Positions 8,477-20,161 are shown, numbered from the stretch's first letter. The stretch is 64,000 nucleotides of DNA from Bradyrhizobium sp. CCBAU 051011 (GCF_009930815.1 NZ_CP022222.1:5808501-5872500); one strand, 5' to 3'. Program-made: numbers and translations. Notes: generated by a model not told the origin, from the sequence alone.

Positions 8477-9214
8477 ATGCCTGTTGCTATCGTTGTTTTG
8501 CTGCTCGACATCACCCTGATCTGGCACGCATCGAAGACCGGGCGCCTGCAGCCCTGGGCTTTCATCATCCTGATGATCCCCTTTGTCGGCGCGCTCGCCT
8601 ACATCGTCGTCGAGCTGATCCCGGAATGGTTCGGCAGCCCGGGCGCGCAACAGGCGCGCAAGCGGATGGCTGATAGACTCGATCCGGAAAAGCGCTATCG
8701 TGAGCTGTGCGACCGGCTCACCGGCAGCGACACCATTGCGAACCGCGACGCGCTTGCGGCCGAATGCCTGAAGGTCGGGCGCTTCGATGAAGCCGAGCGG
8801 CACTACGATCACGTCCTCACGCTGCCGATGGGGCGCGAGCCGGCCTACGCGCTGGGCAAGGCGCAGGCGCAATTCGGTCTCACCCGTGCGGCGGATGTGC
8901 TCGCGACACTGGATGATCTGAAACAGCACTGGCCCGATTTCGAATCGGCCGACGGGCATCTGCTCTATGCCCGCGCCTTGGCCGAGGTCGGCCGCATCGA
9001 CGAGGCGCTCGACGAATACCATGCGCTCGTCGCCTATTTTCCGGACGCCGAGGCCAAGGTGCGTTACGGCATGCTGCTGAGCATGGCGGGACGCACCGCC
9101 GAAGCCAGGATCGTGTTCAACGAATTGCTGCTCTCGATGCGGCGCGCGCCAAAATATCTGCGCGATGCCCAGGCGGAGTGGCTTGCGATCGCCGAAAAGC
9201 AATTGTCGGCGTGA
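8477..9214 (+). CDS. Membrane-anchored TPR protein with PLDc_N-type N-terminus
   Basis: 245 residues. Two N-terminal membrane segments (about residues 2-15 and 22-45) resemble the short phospholipase-D-nuclease N-terminal module found at the start of cardiolipin synthases (DITLIWHASKTGRLQPWAFIILMIPFVGALAY). The rest is helical and carries tetratricopeptide-like repeats, for example around EAERHYDHVLTLPMGREPAYALGKA and EALDEYHALVAYFPDAEAKV. There are no HKD motifs, so it is not a phospholipase; a scaffold role is likely but unproven. The ATG at 8477 was chosen over an in-frame TTG at 8459. Confidence 0.75.
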   Translation: MPVAIVVLLLDITLIWHASKTGRLQPWAFIILMIPFVGALAYIVVELIPEWFGSPGAQQARKRMADRLDPEKRYRELCDRLTGSDTIANRDALAAECLKVGRFDEAERHYDHVLTLPMGREPAYALGKAQAQFGLTRAADVLATLDDLKQHWPDFESADGHLLYARALAEVGRIDEALDEYHALVAYFPDAEAKVRYGMLLSMAGRTAEARIVFNELLLSMRRAPKYLRDAQAEWLAIAEKQLSA

Positions 9215-9229
9215 GCACGCCGGCGGGGT

Positions 9230-10171
9230 TCATTCGTCCTTGTTCCCACGGAGGCGATCGATCCACTTGCGATAATGGCCGCGCGGGATGGTCATCGCGG
9301 CGACGCCCGTCATGACGAGCACGAGGCCGAGCGCAAGGTTCGCCGGTACGGCTTCGCCGAGCAGCAGCACCGAGAGGCCGACGCCGATCGGGATGCGCAA
9401 ATAGCCCTGCGCGTTGGTGGTCAGCGTACCGAGCCGCGTCAGGCACATGTAGAACAGCATCAGCCCGAAGGCGCTGGACACGATCCCCATCGCGGCGGTG
9501 GCGACCAGCGCTTCAGTCGTCGGCCGCAAGGTCCAGGGATGATCGACGAGCAGCGCGAATGGCAATAGCACCGTGCCGCCGAACAGGAGCGAGCCCGCGG
9601 CCACCACCATGGGGTCGTAGTCCGTCAGCCGCAACCCGAAGATCGTGGCGCATGCGAACGAGATGGTGGCGATCAGGATGACGATCTCGGCCAGGATGTT
9701 GGCATCGAGCGCGGCGAGCGCGTCGAGGCCGATGATCACGGCCGTGCCGGCCAGCCCCAGAACGGCGCCGATCAGCTTCAGCAGCGTGGCCGGCTCATGC
9801 CGCGTGATGCCCCAGGTGATGAGAAACGCGAAGATCGGCGTCGTCGAGGCCAGCACCACCGTATTCGATGCCGGCACATATTGCTGCGCCCAGGTGATCA
9901 ACAGAAACGGCAGTGTCGAATTGATGGTCTGTTGCTGCGCGAACAGCTTCCAGGCCTTGGCGTCCACGGGCATCCGCACGCTGCGCACGCGCAGGACCGC
10001 GAACAGAAAGGCTGCCGCAATCAAGGAGCGCGCCGAGATGAAGGTGATCGGCGGAATCGAGCCGAGGCCGATCTTGGTCAGCGGATAGGTCGAGCTCCAG
10101 CAGCACGCCAGCGCGAGCAGCAACGCATAGTCGCGCCAGCCGCGACGGGGCTGTGGCGCATCAGGTGGCAA
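9230..10171 (-). CDS. DMT superfamily transporter (EamA family)
   Basis: 313-residue inner-membrane protein with ten hydrophobic segments arranged as two EamA repeats (about residues 12-145 and 160-300). The first helix has the typical CWSSTYPLTKIGL pattern. Family members export amino acids, metabolites or toxic compounds; the substrate is unknown here. Its ATG lies 11 bases inside the end of the PaaI-like thioesterase gene, so the two are translationally coupled. Confidence 0.9.
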   Translation of the reverse strand: MPPDAPQPRRGWRDYALLLALACCWSSTYPLTKIGLGSIPPITFISARSLIAAAFLFAVLRVRSVRMPVDAKAWKLFAQQQTINSTLPFLLITWAQQYVPASNTVVLASTTPIFAFLITWGITRHEPATLLKLIGAVLGLAGTAVIIGLDALAALDANILAEIVILIATISFACATIFGLRLTDYDPMVVAAGSLLFGGTVLLPFALLVDHPWTLRPTTEALVATAAMGIVSSAFGLMLFYMCLTRLGTLTTNAQGYLRIPIGVGLSVLLLGEAVPANLALGLVLVMTGVAAMTIPRGHYRKWIDRLRGNKDE

Positions 10172-10643
10172 CGGCGTCCGTCGGCTTCTTCCATTTCACC
10201 CGCTTGATGGTGCCGGAGAAGGTGAACAGCGACCGTTCGCCGGATTTCAAGATGCCCCGCACGAAGATCAGCGAGCCGCCGGCGCGGGTGACCTCGCCGG
10301 TGCATTCGATGAGCTCGCCCTGGCGGGCGGCATCGAGGAACTCGGACGAAAACGACACAGTCACCCCCGGGCTCTGCAGCACCGAGCCGGCCAGCGCGAA
10401 CAGGCAGTAATCGGCAAAGGTCATGAAGCAGCCGCCATGGACATTGCCGCCGCCGTTGAGGTGTTTTTTCGCGACCCGGAACGCGCAGGTGATGCGGCCG
10501 TTCTCGTCCATCCGGTGGTAGAACGGGCCGGCATGGGTCTCGAAATGGTCGCGTTTCCAGGTCCGCCAGCCCTCGAATTCGCCCTCGGTTTCGACGTGGA
10601 GATCGGGGCGGAGGTCGAATGCGGTCTTGGCGAGCTGGTTCAC
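10161..10643 (-). CDS. PaaI family acyl-CoA thioesterase
   Basis: 160-residue hot-dog-fold protein. The conserved catalytic region NGGGNVHGGCFMTFADYCLF (HGG with the following acidic residue) is the PaaI-type signature, followed by the central strands TVSFSSEFLDAARQGELIECTGEV. It probably hydrolyses acyl-CoA thioesters in the cytosol; the acyl group is unknown. First gene of a two-gene unit with the DMT transporter, which it overlaps by 11 bases. Confidence 0.9.
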   Translation of the reverse strand: MNQLAKTAFDLRPDLHVETEGEFEGWRTWKRDHFETHAGPFYHRMDENGRITCAFRVAKKHLNGGGNVHGGCFMTFADYCLFALAGSVLQSPGVTVSFSSEFLDAARQGELIECTGEVTRAGGSLIFVRGILKSGERSLFTFSGTIKRVKWKKPTDAVAT

Positions 10644-10804
10644 GAAATCTGGCCTTCAATTGTCGGTTTGGGTCCTTAAATCCGATCCATCCCCGCAGTG
10701 CAAATCCGCATCCCTGCGGCCAGCCGCCGCAAAGCTCTGGACAGGCCGAAAATGCCCCCTAAAAGGCCTTTTCGCCCCCGTTCGATCTACCTATTAAGGG
10801 ACCC

Positions 10805-13024
<2,220 letters not shown>

Positions 13025-13033
13025 GTTCGCACC

Positions 13034-13109
13034 GTCATTGCGAGCGAAGCGAAGCAATCCATCTTTCCCCGTGTTGAGGTGTGGATTGCTTCGCTGCGCT
13101 CGCAATGAC
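13034..13109. repeat. Palindromic intergenic repeat (family B), copy 2
   Basis: GTCATTGCGAGCGAAGCGAA at the left and TTCGCTGCGCTCGCAATGAC at the right form a long hairpin; nearly identical arms to the copy at 2468-2549. Placed between the convergent purL and acyltransferase genes. Confidence 0.75.
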
Positions 13110-13132
13110 GCTGCGAGGCCAGTGTCGCTTCG

Positions 13133-14317
13133 CTATAACACCTTGCTCGCCCCGGGGATCTGCCGCAACGCGCGCGTCAGCGCCCAGCTGAACGCGACCG
13201 TCAGCACGAATCCGACCGTCGCCTTCACGATCGCCGGCAGGTCGTAGTCGAACAGCCAGTATTGCAGCCAAAGCGCGATCGGATAATGCACCAGGAACAT
13301 GCCGTAGGCGTCCGACTGCATCGGATCGAGCAGCTTGGCCGAGCCTGATTGCCTGAACCTTTGGAAAAAGGCCAGGATCAGAAACATGATGGCCACGCTG
13401 AAGACAGTGAAGCAGATGGCATAGAGCGCTTCATACCAGTCCGGCAACGGCGACGGGTTGCCCAGTATTTCGCGCTTGATGAAGATCAGCACCCACAGCA
13501 AGCAATACGGAACGATCGCCAGCACCATCCAGTCCCAGCTGACCTTCGCCATCCGGCCGTCTGCAGAGAGCAGCCCGCGATCCATTTGCGCAACGCCGAT
13601 GCCGGCGCCGAAAAAGAAGTAGCTCGCATAGAGCATCACGCGCCCGTGCTGGACCGAGAACGGCCCGAACTCAAACCAACTGCTATGTCCGTAGTGAACC
13701 AGCCCGGGAATATAGAATGCAGCGGTGACAGCAAGCATGACCGCGAAGAACACTGCGGGTCGGCGACGGCCATGCAGCGAGAGCCGGTTGATCGGATCGA
13801 GCAAGTTGGGTGACAGCCGATACAGGATGCAGGCCACCACGTCGAAACTGAGCAGGACCCAAAGGAACCAGATCGGCCCGCTCGGCCACGGGCCTTTCGT
13901 GATCATATTCCACCAGTATTCCGAAAAGCCGATCTCGGGATGGTGCCGCAGTGAGATGGCGTAATAGGCCAGCGGAATGACCGTGAAGGCGCAGATCACG
14001 AAGGGTAAGCCAAGTCGAATCAGGCGATCTGCCAAATAGCTCGCCGGTCCTTTGCGGGCGATACCAGACCAGGCGAACAGTCCCGACAGGAAGAAGAACA
14101 TCGCCATGAAGAAGCTGTCAGTGGCGAGCACGATCATGTCGAAGCCGAAGAAGTGCGTCGGATCGGTATGACCGAAATAGGTATAGGGGATGACGGCGTG
14201 GTGGAGCAGCACCACCAGCGTCAGGAAGGTGCGGGCGCGATCCAGCGAAAGGTTTCGCGATTTGGCTTTGGGCACGGCGCTGACGTCGGCATGCCCCACG
14301 GTGGAAATCGATGTCAT
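13133..14317 (-). CDS. Acyltransferase family 3 membrane protein (OpgC/MdoC-like)
   Basis: 394-residue integral membrane protein with about ten hydrophobic helices. The N-terminus SLDRARTFLTLVVLLHHAVIPYTYFG carries the Arg and the catalytic-type His of acyltransferase 3 proteins. The segment MAMFFFLSGLFAWSGI is also typical. Family members acylate periplasmic glucans, exopolysaccharide or antibiotics from inside the membrane. The similarity in layout to OpgC (succinylation of glucans) is noted, and the genes of the 23-27 kb region act on beta-glucans, but no direct link is shown. The exact acceptor is unknown. Confidence 0.85.
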   Translation of the reverse strand: MTSISTVGHADVSAVPKAKSRNLSLDRARTFLTLVVLLHHAVIPYTYFGHTDPTHFFGFDMIVLATDSFFMAMFFFLSGLFAWSGIARKGPASYLADRLIRLGLPFVICAFTVIPLAYYAISLRHHPEIGFSEYWWNMITKGPWPSGPIWFLWVLLSFDVVACILYRLSPNLLDPINRLSLHGRRRPAVFFAVMLAVTAAFYIPGLVHYGHSSWFEFGPFSVQHGRVMLYASYFFFGAGIGVAQMDRGLLSADGRMAKVSWDWMVLAIVPYCLLWVLIFIKREILGNPSPLPDWYEALYAICFTVFSVAIMFLILAFFQRFRQSGSAKLLDPMQSDAYGMFLVHYPIALWLQYWLFDYDLPAIVKATVGFVLTVAFSWALTRALRQIPGASKVL

Positions 14318-14511
14318 GCAGGCCTCCCGGCCAGGCTAGATAGTCAAATGTTGCAGCGGGGAACCCGATTCAGCAAGGCCCAATCGGGCGCTGACGAACC
14401 GCTCTTCCACACGAGGTTGCTTCGGAACCGGCAGCGCAACCCGCCGTTAAAACCGGTGAATTTGAGTTAAGGGGGCACCATTGGCGTGGCCCAGAGGTCC
14501 CGGAGCAAGCA

Positions 14512-14685
14512 ATGACAATTCTCAAATGGGCGCTGATCTTCTTTCTGGTGTCGATCGTCGCCGGCCTTCTCGGCTTCACCGGCATTTCGGCGGCTTCCGC
14601 CGACATCGCCCGCTTCCTGTTCTATGTCTTCGTCGCAATCTTCCTGGTGCTCCTGATCCTCGGGCTTACGATATTCAGAGCGTAG
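14512..14685 (+). CDS. DUF1328 family small membrane protein (YtjA-like)
   Basis: 57-residue protein beginning [21 protein letters not shown] and ending in a second hydrophobic helix. Two membrane segments (residues 4-24 and 34-54) with the central [14 protein letters not shown], the signature of the DUF1328/YtjA family. The role of the family is not established; members are often stress induced. The ATG at 14512 has CCGGAGCAAGCA upstream, a good ribosome binding site. Confidence 0.85.
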   Translation: MTILKWALIFFLVSIVAGLLGFTGISAASADIARFLFYVFVAIFLVLLILGLTIFRA

Positions 14686-14743
14686 CTACGCACGCCGGAC
14701 ATTCCGGTTTCGATGCATCGTCCCGGATGACGCCGTCTCTGCC

Positions 14744-15103
14744 TTACCCCACTTCCTCGATCGTCACCTTGTCGGGGTAGAACGCCAGATGGCCCGCGAT
14801 TTCGGCCATGGCCGGGAAGGGCGTCTCATAGGTCCAGATCGAATTTTCGATGCGGTTGCCGTTGGCATTGATGCTGAAATAGTTCGCATCCCCCTTGTAG
14901 GGGCAGTGCGTGGTCCGCTCGGTGCGGGCGAGCAGCGCCATATTGGCGTCCTCGCGCGGCACATATTGCACTGCCGGATAGCTGGCTTCCTTGAGGGTCA
15001 GCGCATGGGTGGTATCGGCGATGACCACGCCGCCCGCCGAGACCCGGACGCGCCTGGGATTTGCCGTTATCGTGATCGGATGGTCGGGACCGGGCAATTT
15101 CAT
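14744..15103 (-). CDS. DUF427 domain-containing protein
   Basis: 119-residue protein of the DUF427 family, a small beta-fold. Typical segments are ITANPRRVRVSAGGVVIADT, PREDANMALLARTERTTHCPYKGDANYFSI and the C-terminal AGHLAFYPDKVTIEE. The conserved CPYKGDA motif with its Cys and the AFYPDKV end are strong family markers. Biochemical role unknown. A GATCGGAT-rich short gap separates it from bolA on the opposite strand. Confidence 0.88.
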   Translation of the reverse strand: MKLPGPDHPITITANPRRVRVSAGGVVIADTTHALTLKEASYPAVQYVPREDANMALLARTERTTHCPYKGDANYFSINANGNRIENSIWTYETPFPAMAEIAGHLAFYPDKVTIEEVG

Positions 15104-15287
15104 GGTTTTTAGCCTCTTTTTAGGTCAGCCCTATGTGAGCGGGCGCGACCGGATCTCGCGGTGTCAAACCGTTCGGCCGGGAATATAGTGGCGGCAGGCG
15201 TGACCTAGAAGAGCGTACGCGCTAGGTTTGGCCGTCACGGTCGCGCGAGCCGGCCGTGATTCGAAACACCTGACGGAGACATGCTGG

Positions 15288-15542
15288 ATGCCGATGGACG
15301 CCCACGATATCGAATCGATGATCAAGGCAGCTATCCCCGATGCCGAGGTGACGATCCGCGATCTCGCAGGCGATGGCGACCACTACGCCGCGACCGTGAT
15401 CTCGGAATCCTTCCGCGGCAAGTCGCGCGTGCAGCAGCATCAGATCGTGTATCAGTCGCTCAAGGGCCAGATGGGCGGCGTGCTGCACGCGCTGGCGCTG
15501 CAGACCGGGGTACCTGCCGGACCCGGAGTGCCGGAGCGCTAG
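15288..15542 (+). CDS. BolA/IbaG family iron-sulfur metabolism protein
   Basis: 84-residue BolA-like protein; these pair with CGFS monothiol glutaredoxins to hold and pass [2Fe-2S] clusters. The family pattern is clear: MDAHDIESMIKAAIPDAEVTI, GDHYAATVISESFRGKSRVQQHQIVYQSL, with the conserved His that can bind the cluster. The ATG at 15288 lies nine bases after GGAG; another ATG is at 15294. The matching glutaredoxin gene is at 20162, and in many alphaproteobacteria purL, bolA and grxD are adjacent, supporting functional pairing. Confidence 0.92.
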   Translation: MPMDAHDIESMIKAAIPDAEVTIRDLAGDGDHYAATVISESFRGKSRVQQHQIVYQSLKGQMGGVLHALALQTGVPAGPGVPER

Positions 15543-15569
15543 TCCGCGACCAGCCACGCAGGGGCACCA

Positions 15570-16748
15570 ATGACGAACGATCCGCACGGCGCGATGTTTC
15601 GCGTGATCGTGCCGCACCAGCACAACCGCGTCACCTATGCGGAGCTGTTCTTCGACCTCGTTTTCGTCTTTGCCGTTACCCAGATCTCGCACACGCTGCT
15701 CGCGCATTTCACCCTTCTCGGCGCGCTGCAGGTCACGCTGCTTTTTCTGGCAGTGTGGTGGGTCTGGGTTTTTACATCCTGGATTACCAACTGGCTCAAT
15801 CCCGAGAAGACTCCGGTCCGGCTCCTGCTGTTTGCAATGATGCTGGGCGGGCTGGTGCTGTCGACATCGATCCCGAAGGCGTTTGACGAGCGCGGCCTGT
15901 GGTTCGCCATCGCCTATGCGACGATGCAGGTCGGCAAGACGATATTTCTGTGGCTGTCGACGCCGGTCTCGCGCCCGCGCATCAGGATGAATGCCATCCG
16001 GATCGCCGCCTGGCTCTCGACATCAGCCATCTTCTGGATCGCCGGCGGGATTGCCGAAGGTCAGTCGCGCCTGGCGCTATGGGCCGTTGCGCTCGCCATC
16101 GAATATATTTCGCCGGCGGTGCGGTTCTGGATTCCGCGCTATGGCGCGTCATCGGTCGCGGACTGGATGATCGAAGGCGGCCACATGGCCGAGCGTTGCG
16201 CGCTCTTCATCATCATCGCGCTCGGCGAATCCGTCGTCGTCATCGGCGCGACTTTCGCAGAACTCACCTGGACGAGCGAAAACGTTCTGGCGTTCGTCTC
16301 GGCCTTGCTCGGCAGCATCGCGATGTGGTGGATCTATTTCCACATCGGCGCCGAGGCCGCCTCCGAAGAGCTTTCAAAATCGAGCGAGCCGGGCAGGCTG
16401 GCGCGGCTCGCCTATACCTATCTGCACATGCCGATCGTGGCCGGCATCATCGTCGCGGCGGTGGCCGATGAGCTGGTGCTGAAGCACCCGGGTGGTCATT
16501 CCGATCTGAACACGGTGACGAGCGCGATCGGCGGTCCCTTGCTGTTTCTGTTTGGGACCGTCCTGTTCAAGTACAGTTTTCGCGGCTTTCTTCAACTCTC
16601 GCACGGCGCCGGCATCATCGCACTCTGCGCGATTGCGTGGTTTGCCGGCGAGCTTTCGCCGCTGATGCTATCCATCCTGACCACCGCGGTCCTGATCGTC
16701 GTCGCGATGTGGGAAACGATGTCGCTGCGATCCGGACAGGCCGAATAG
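15570..16748 (+). CDS. Low temperature requirement protein A (LtrA) family
   Basis: 392-residue membrane protein with about ten to twelve helices. The N-terminal signature HNRVTYAELFFDLVFVFAVTQ is diagnostic of the LtrA family, and a second conserved region FIIIALGESVVVIGATF follows near residue 220. The family was named from a Listeria mutant unable to grow in the cold; molecular role is not known. The gene follows bolA by 27 bases on the same strand. Confidence 0.9.
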   Translation: MTNDPHGAMFRVIVPHQHNRVTYAELFFDLVFVFAVTQISHTLLAHFTLLGALQVTLLFLAVWWVWVFTSWITNWLNPEKTPVRLLLFAMMLGGLVLSTSIPKAFDERGLWFAIAYATMQVGKTIFLWLSTPVSRPRIRMNAIRIAAWLSTSAIFWIAGGIAEGQSRLALWAVALAIEYISPAVRFWIPRYGASSVADWMIEGGHMAERCALFIIIALGESVVVIGATFAELTWTSENVLAFVSALLGSIAMWWIYFHIGAEAASEELSKSSEPGRLARLAYTYLHMPIVAGIIVAAVADELVLKHPGGHSDLNTVTSAIGGPLLFLFGTVLFKYSFRGFLQLSHGAGIIALCAIAWFAGELSPLMLSILTTAVLIVVAMWETMSLRSGQAE

Positions 16749-16770
16749 CGCCTTCAATCCAGCCTTGAAT

Positions 16771-16992
16771 TCAATCAAACCTTGGCCGCTTGACCGGGAT
16801 CAGTTGCGGCGAGTTATGCTGATCGACGACGTTCTTGAGCACGAGCGTTGAGAGCTGGACGACGAGCGCCCGAAGCCGTGCATTTTCCTCGATAAGCGCC
16901 ACCCGCTCCGTGTCGGCTTCGTCGTCCCAGTCCGTATCATTGTGAGCCGATCCGGCACTGTGGCTGCTGGACGCTGGATATGCATTGGCCAT
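16771..16992 (-). CDS. Small hypothetical protein with C-terminal helix
   Basis: 73 residues. Ser/Asp-rich N-terminus followed by one amphipathic, leucine-rich helix (ERVALIEENARLRALVVQLS) that could form a coiled coil, then a basic end KRPRFD. The ATG at 16992 has GGGGA a dozen bases upstream; a longer frame from 17019 is less likely. It lies convergent to ltrA. Function unknown. Confidence 0.55.
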   Translation of the reverse strand: MANAYPASSSHSAGSAHNDTDWDDEADTERVALIEENARLRALVVQLSTLVLKNVVDQHNSPQLIPVKRPRFD

Positions 16993-17269
16993 GACTGAAA
17001 TCCCCTGACACGAACTCACCCCGAGCCATGCTACTGGGAAAGATACGGCTGAGTCCGCGTCAAAAATTGGACCTTTCGAAGGGGAAACGAGAGCGTAGAT
17101 GGACCCTTTTGCGGGCGGGGCGATAAAGATGAATACTTGTTAAGAAGTTTGGTTATAGTGAGGTTCGGCAAAGGTGTGGGGACGCGCGGCGGCGTATGCA
17201 CCTTTCCAGCTAACCTTGACCAGCGCGATCACTCAGTGCCCACGGGGTACCGTGGTGGGATACGCGCCT

Positions 17270-17569
17270 ATGAAACAGAGCGAAGCAAGAGTACGGATCA
17301 TTCAAGAGTGGGACCGCTGGATATTGACGCAGGCGATCGAGCCGGACGGACCGACTGGAAAAGACTCATTGAAGTTCTTTCACGAACTGCAGGACGCAGG
17401 ATCACCGCTATTGGATTTCCAATCACGCGGACAGGACAAGTGGCGGATCATTCATGCATGGCTCTTGGGAGCGGACCGATTGTCCGATGATTGGATATCC
17501 GTCGCGCCCCGGATTGCGCCGACACGCAGGTTCCGGCCGGAGCGCAAGCGATCGGTCTGCAAGACGTGA
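17270..17569 (+). CDS. Conserved hypothetical protein
   Basis: 99 residues beginning MKQSEARVRIIQEWDRWI. The first 70 residues are well-ordered and mostly helical (SLKFFHELQDAGSPLLDFQ, DKWRIIHAWLL) and look like small proteins of unknown function found in Bradyrhizobium (recollection, not a search). The last 25 residues are basic and less convincing. The ATG at 17270 has GGTGGGA upstream; a longer frame from 17174 overlaps the promoter region. No motif points to a function. Confidence 0.6.
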   Translation: MKQSEARVRIIQEWDRWILTQAIEPDGPTGKDSLKFFHELQDAGSPLLDFQSRGQDKWRIIHAWLLGADRLSDDWISVAPRIAPTRRFRPERKRSVCKT

Positions 17570-17591
17570 ACTGCAAAATCCGCAGCCAGCC

Positions 17592-18563
17592 TCAGTCTGA
17601 GGCCACCAGCGCGTGAACCGAAAACATCTCGTCCCGGTCGGTCCAGGATTCCCGCACCGACCAGCCTGATTCGCGCGCCAAGGCGGTGAAGCGGTCGAGG
17701 CTGTATTTATAGCTCGACTCGGTGTGGATGCTCTCGCCCGGACGGAATGAAAAATTCCGTCCCAGGATGCGCACGCTCTGCGCTTTCTTGGAAATCAAAT
17801 GCATCTCGATGCGATGGCGCTCGCGGTTATAGACCGAGCGGTGCATGAACGCGGATACGTCGAAATTGCCGCCGAGCTCGCGGTTGATGCGGACCAGGAC
17901 GTTGAGATTGAATTTCGCGGTGACGCCGGCGGCATCGTTATAGGCGTCGTAGAGCACACGCTCGTTCTTCTCGAGGTCGACGCCGATGATCATCTGCGCG
18001 CCTTTGCCCAGAATGTCGCGCGCGCTGCGCAGGAAGGCACGCGCCTCGTGCGGCTCGAAATTGCCGAGCGTCGATCCCGGAAAGAAACCGACCTTGGGCA
18101 TGCCTTCAATCTCGGGCGGCAGGGCAAACGGCGCAGTGAAATCGGCGGCCACCGGATGCACGGCGAGATCGGGAAAATCCCTGCGCAAGCCGCCGGCCTG
18201 CGCGGTCAGGAAGTCGCCGGAGATATCGACCGGGACATAGGCGGAAAAATCGCAGCGCTCCAGCAGCAGCCGGACCTTGGTGGTGGCGCCGGCGCCGAAC
18301 TCTACCAGGGCTGCGCCCTTCGGAATGATGGCGGCGATCTCGTCGCCGTGGCCGCGCAGGATGCCGAGTTCGGTCCGGGTCGGGTAATATTCCGGCAGCA
18401 CGGTGATCTGCTCGAACAACTCGGAGCCTGCGGCGTCGTAGAAATATTTCGGCGACAGGCGTTTTGGAAACTGCGAGAGGTCGCCGATCACGTCGCCGGC
18501 AAAGGCGGAGGTCTGCTCATCGAACTGATACGTCTGGGCCAAAGCGGCGGCGCGCACATTCAT
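17592..18563 (-). CDS. egtD: L-histidine N(alpha)-methyltransferase EgtD
   Basis: 323-residue SAM-dependent enzyme that trimethylates histidine to hercynine, the first step of ergothioneine synthesis. Features are SPKYFYDAAGSELFEQITVLPEYYPTRTE at the N-terminus (the histidine-binding region), EFGAGATTKVRLLL (SAM motif I), and FFPGSTLGNFEP. The ATG at 18563 has AGGAGA seven bases upstream; a frame extension to 18596 is not needed. It is 48 bases downstream of egtB on the same strand, so the two are one operon. Confidence 0.95.
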   Translation of the reverse strand: MNVRAAALAQTYQFDEQTSAFAGDVIGDLSQFPKRLSPKYFYDAAGSELFEQITVLPEYYPTRTELGILRGHGDEIAAIIPKGAALVEFGAGATTKVRLLLERCDFSAYVPVDISGDFLTAQAGGLRRDFPDLAVHPVAADFTAPFALPPEIEGMPKVGFFPGSTLGNFEPHEARAFLRSARDILGKGAQMIIGVDLEKNERVLYDAYNDAAGVTAKFNLNVLVRINRELGGNFDVSAFMHRSVYNRERHRIEMHLISKKAQSVRILGRNFSFRPGESIHTESSYKYSLDRFTALARESGWSVRESWTDRDEMFSVHALVASD

Positions 18564-18611
18564 GATACTCTCCTGAACGCGCTTTCCGGCGCGCATTGAT
18601 GATCGAAAACA

Positions 18612-19862
18612 TCAGGCGTAGTCGGCGAGGCGTAACCCCGTGAATTGCCAGCGGTGATGTGGGTAGAAGAAGTTGCGGTAGGTGATACGGCTGTGGCCGG
18701 GCGGAGTTGCAAGCGAGGAGCCGCGCAGCACCAGCTGATTGACCATGAACTTGCCGTTGTATTCGCCGAGCGCACCCTCGATGGCGCGGTAACCGGGGTA
18801 GGGGGCGTAAGCGCTGCGGGTCCACTGCCAGACGATGCCGAAGGCATCGTTGAGCTGACCGGCGCGGGCGGCGACTTCCCATTCCATCTCGGTCGGCAGA
18901 TGCCGGCCGGCCCAGCGAGCGAACGCATCCGCCTCGTAATAGCTGACATGGCTGACCGGGGCGGTGGGGTCGATCGGCTGCAAGCCGCCAAGCGTCATGA
19001 TCCGCCATTCGCCGCCAGTCTGGCGCCAGTGGCCGGGCGCCTGCCAGCCCTCGTTGGTCGCGGCGGCAAAGCCGTCCATCAGCCACAGCGTGGCCGTGGC
19101 GTAGCCGCCGTCCTGCATGAAGGCCAGCCACTCGGCATTGGTCACGAGGTTGCGGGCGAGCCGGACCGGACCGACGAGAGCGCGGTGCGCGGGCTTTTCA
19201 TTGTCGAAATGGAAGCTGTCGTCGCTGTGCCCGACGGTGTGGATGCCCTCGTTGAGGGTGACCCATTCCTCCGCCGAGCGGCGCGATGCCGGGAAGCGCC
19301 ATGCCGGGTCATAGGCCGGCGGGATCGGGTTCTGGGCAAAGGCGTGCAGGATGTCGGTCAGCATCAATTCCTGATGCTGCTGCTCGTGGTTGAGGCCGAC
19401 CTCGACCAGCGGGACGAGCCTGGCGAGGCGCTCCTCGCCGGCCATCTGGAAGAATTTGATCACGGCGGCGTCGACATGGCGGCGATAGGCGGTGACCTCG
19501 TCCGCGCTCGGGCGGGTCAGATGGCCGCGCTGGTGACGGGCGTGCCGCGGGCCCGCGCTGACATAGTAGGAGTTGAACAGAAATGCGTAGTCGGGGTGAA
19601 AGGGCTGGTAGCCCTCGCAGTGCTCGCCCAGCAGGAATTGCTCGAAGAACCAGGTAGTATGGGCGCGATGCCATTTGGCCGGACTGGCGTCCGGCATCGA
19701 CTGGATGAGCTGGTCCTCGGGGCTCAGGGGCGCGGCGCGGCGCTCGGTTTCGCCGCGGACGGCCAGATAGGCTTCCACCAAATTCTGGGCGAGGGTGCCT
19801 GAATCGGAGAAAAGTGACGGGGTAGGGCTGGCAAACGACGCTGCGGATACTGGTTTCGTCAC
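18612..19862 (-). CDS. egtB: Ergothioneine biosynthesis protein EgtB (iron-dependent sulfoxide synthase)
   Basis: 416-residue enzyme that joins a cysteine-containing thiol to hercynine with oxygen and non-haem iron. The N-terminal DinB-like domain has the iron-binding HEQQHQE motif at residues 159-165 and a His in KWHRAHTTWFFEQFL near residue 65. The C-terminal domain is the FGE-sulfatase type, with VSHVSYYEADAFARWAGRHLPTEMEWEVAAR. First gene of the egtB-egtD operon. No egtA, egtC or egtE is in the window, so the sulfur donor (gamma-Glu-Cys or Cys) and the lyase are not identified here. Confidence 0.95.
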   Translation of the reverse strand: MTKPVSAASFASPTPSLFSDSGTLAQNLVEAYLAVRGETERRAAPLSPEDQLIQSMPDASPAKWHRAHTTWFFEQFLLGEHCEGYQPFHPDYAFLFNSYYVSAGPRHARHQRGHLTRPSADEVTAYRRHVDAAVIKFFQMAGEERLARLVPLVEVGLNHEQQHQELMLTDILHAFAQNPIPPAYDPAWRFPASRRSAEEWVTLNEGIHTVGHSDDSFHFDNEKPAHRALVGPVRLARNLVTNAEWLAFMQDGGYATATLWLMDGFAAATNEGWQAPGHWRQTGGEWRIMTLGGLQPIDPTAPVSHVSYYEADAFARWAGRHLPTEMEWEVAARAGQLNDAFGIVWQWTRSAYAPYPGYRAIEGALGEYNGKFMVNQLVLRGSSLATPPGHSRITYRNFFYPHHRWQFTGLRLADYA

Positions 19863-20161
19863 AGGTGTCTCCGGTGAGCGGGGAGAACGTTAGTCTGGCA
19901 AACTGGTTCCCCTTGGGCAGTCCGTCCTACATAGGAGTTCCCCTCCGGGAAAAAAGCCTTCCACCCCCTACGATGTTAATGTTGTCGCACATGGGCGGCG
20001 GCTGCCTAGGACCGCTCCGATCCGGCCCCGCGCATGCCAGCTCTTCGGCATTTTACTTTGGATGAACAACGGTTTGGGCTACATATAGGACCGGTAACCG
20101 GGTTACATGGTCGGCCCAACGGGTGAAGCCGCAGGGGGCTGTGCCCTAAAAGGAAGCGAAT
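19863..20161. other. Divergent promoter region egtB / grxD with short palindrome
   Basis: About 300 bases between two divergent redox genes. A 13-base palindrome GTAACC-G-GGTTAC is at 20094-20106, roughly 55 bases before the grxD start. No coding region is credible. The palindrome could be an operator for a redox or iron regulator, but this is a guess from symmetry only. Confidence 0.3.
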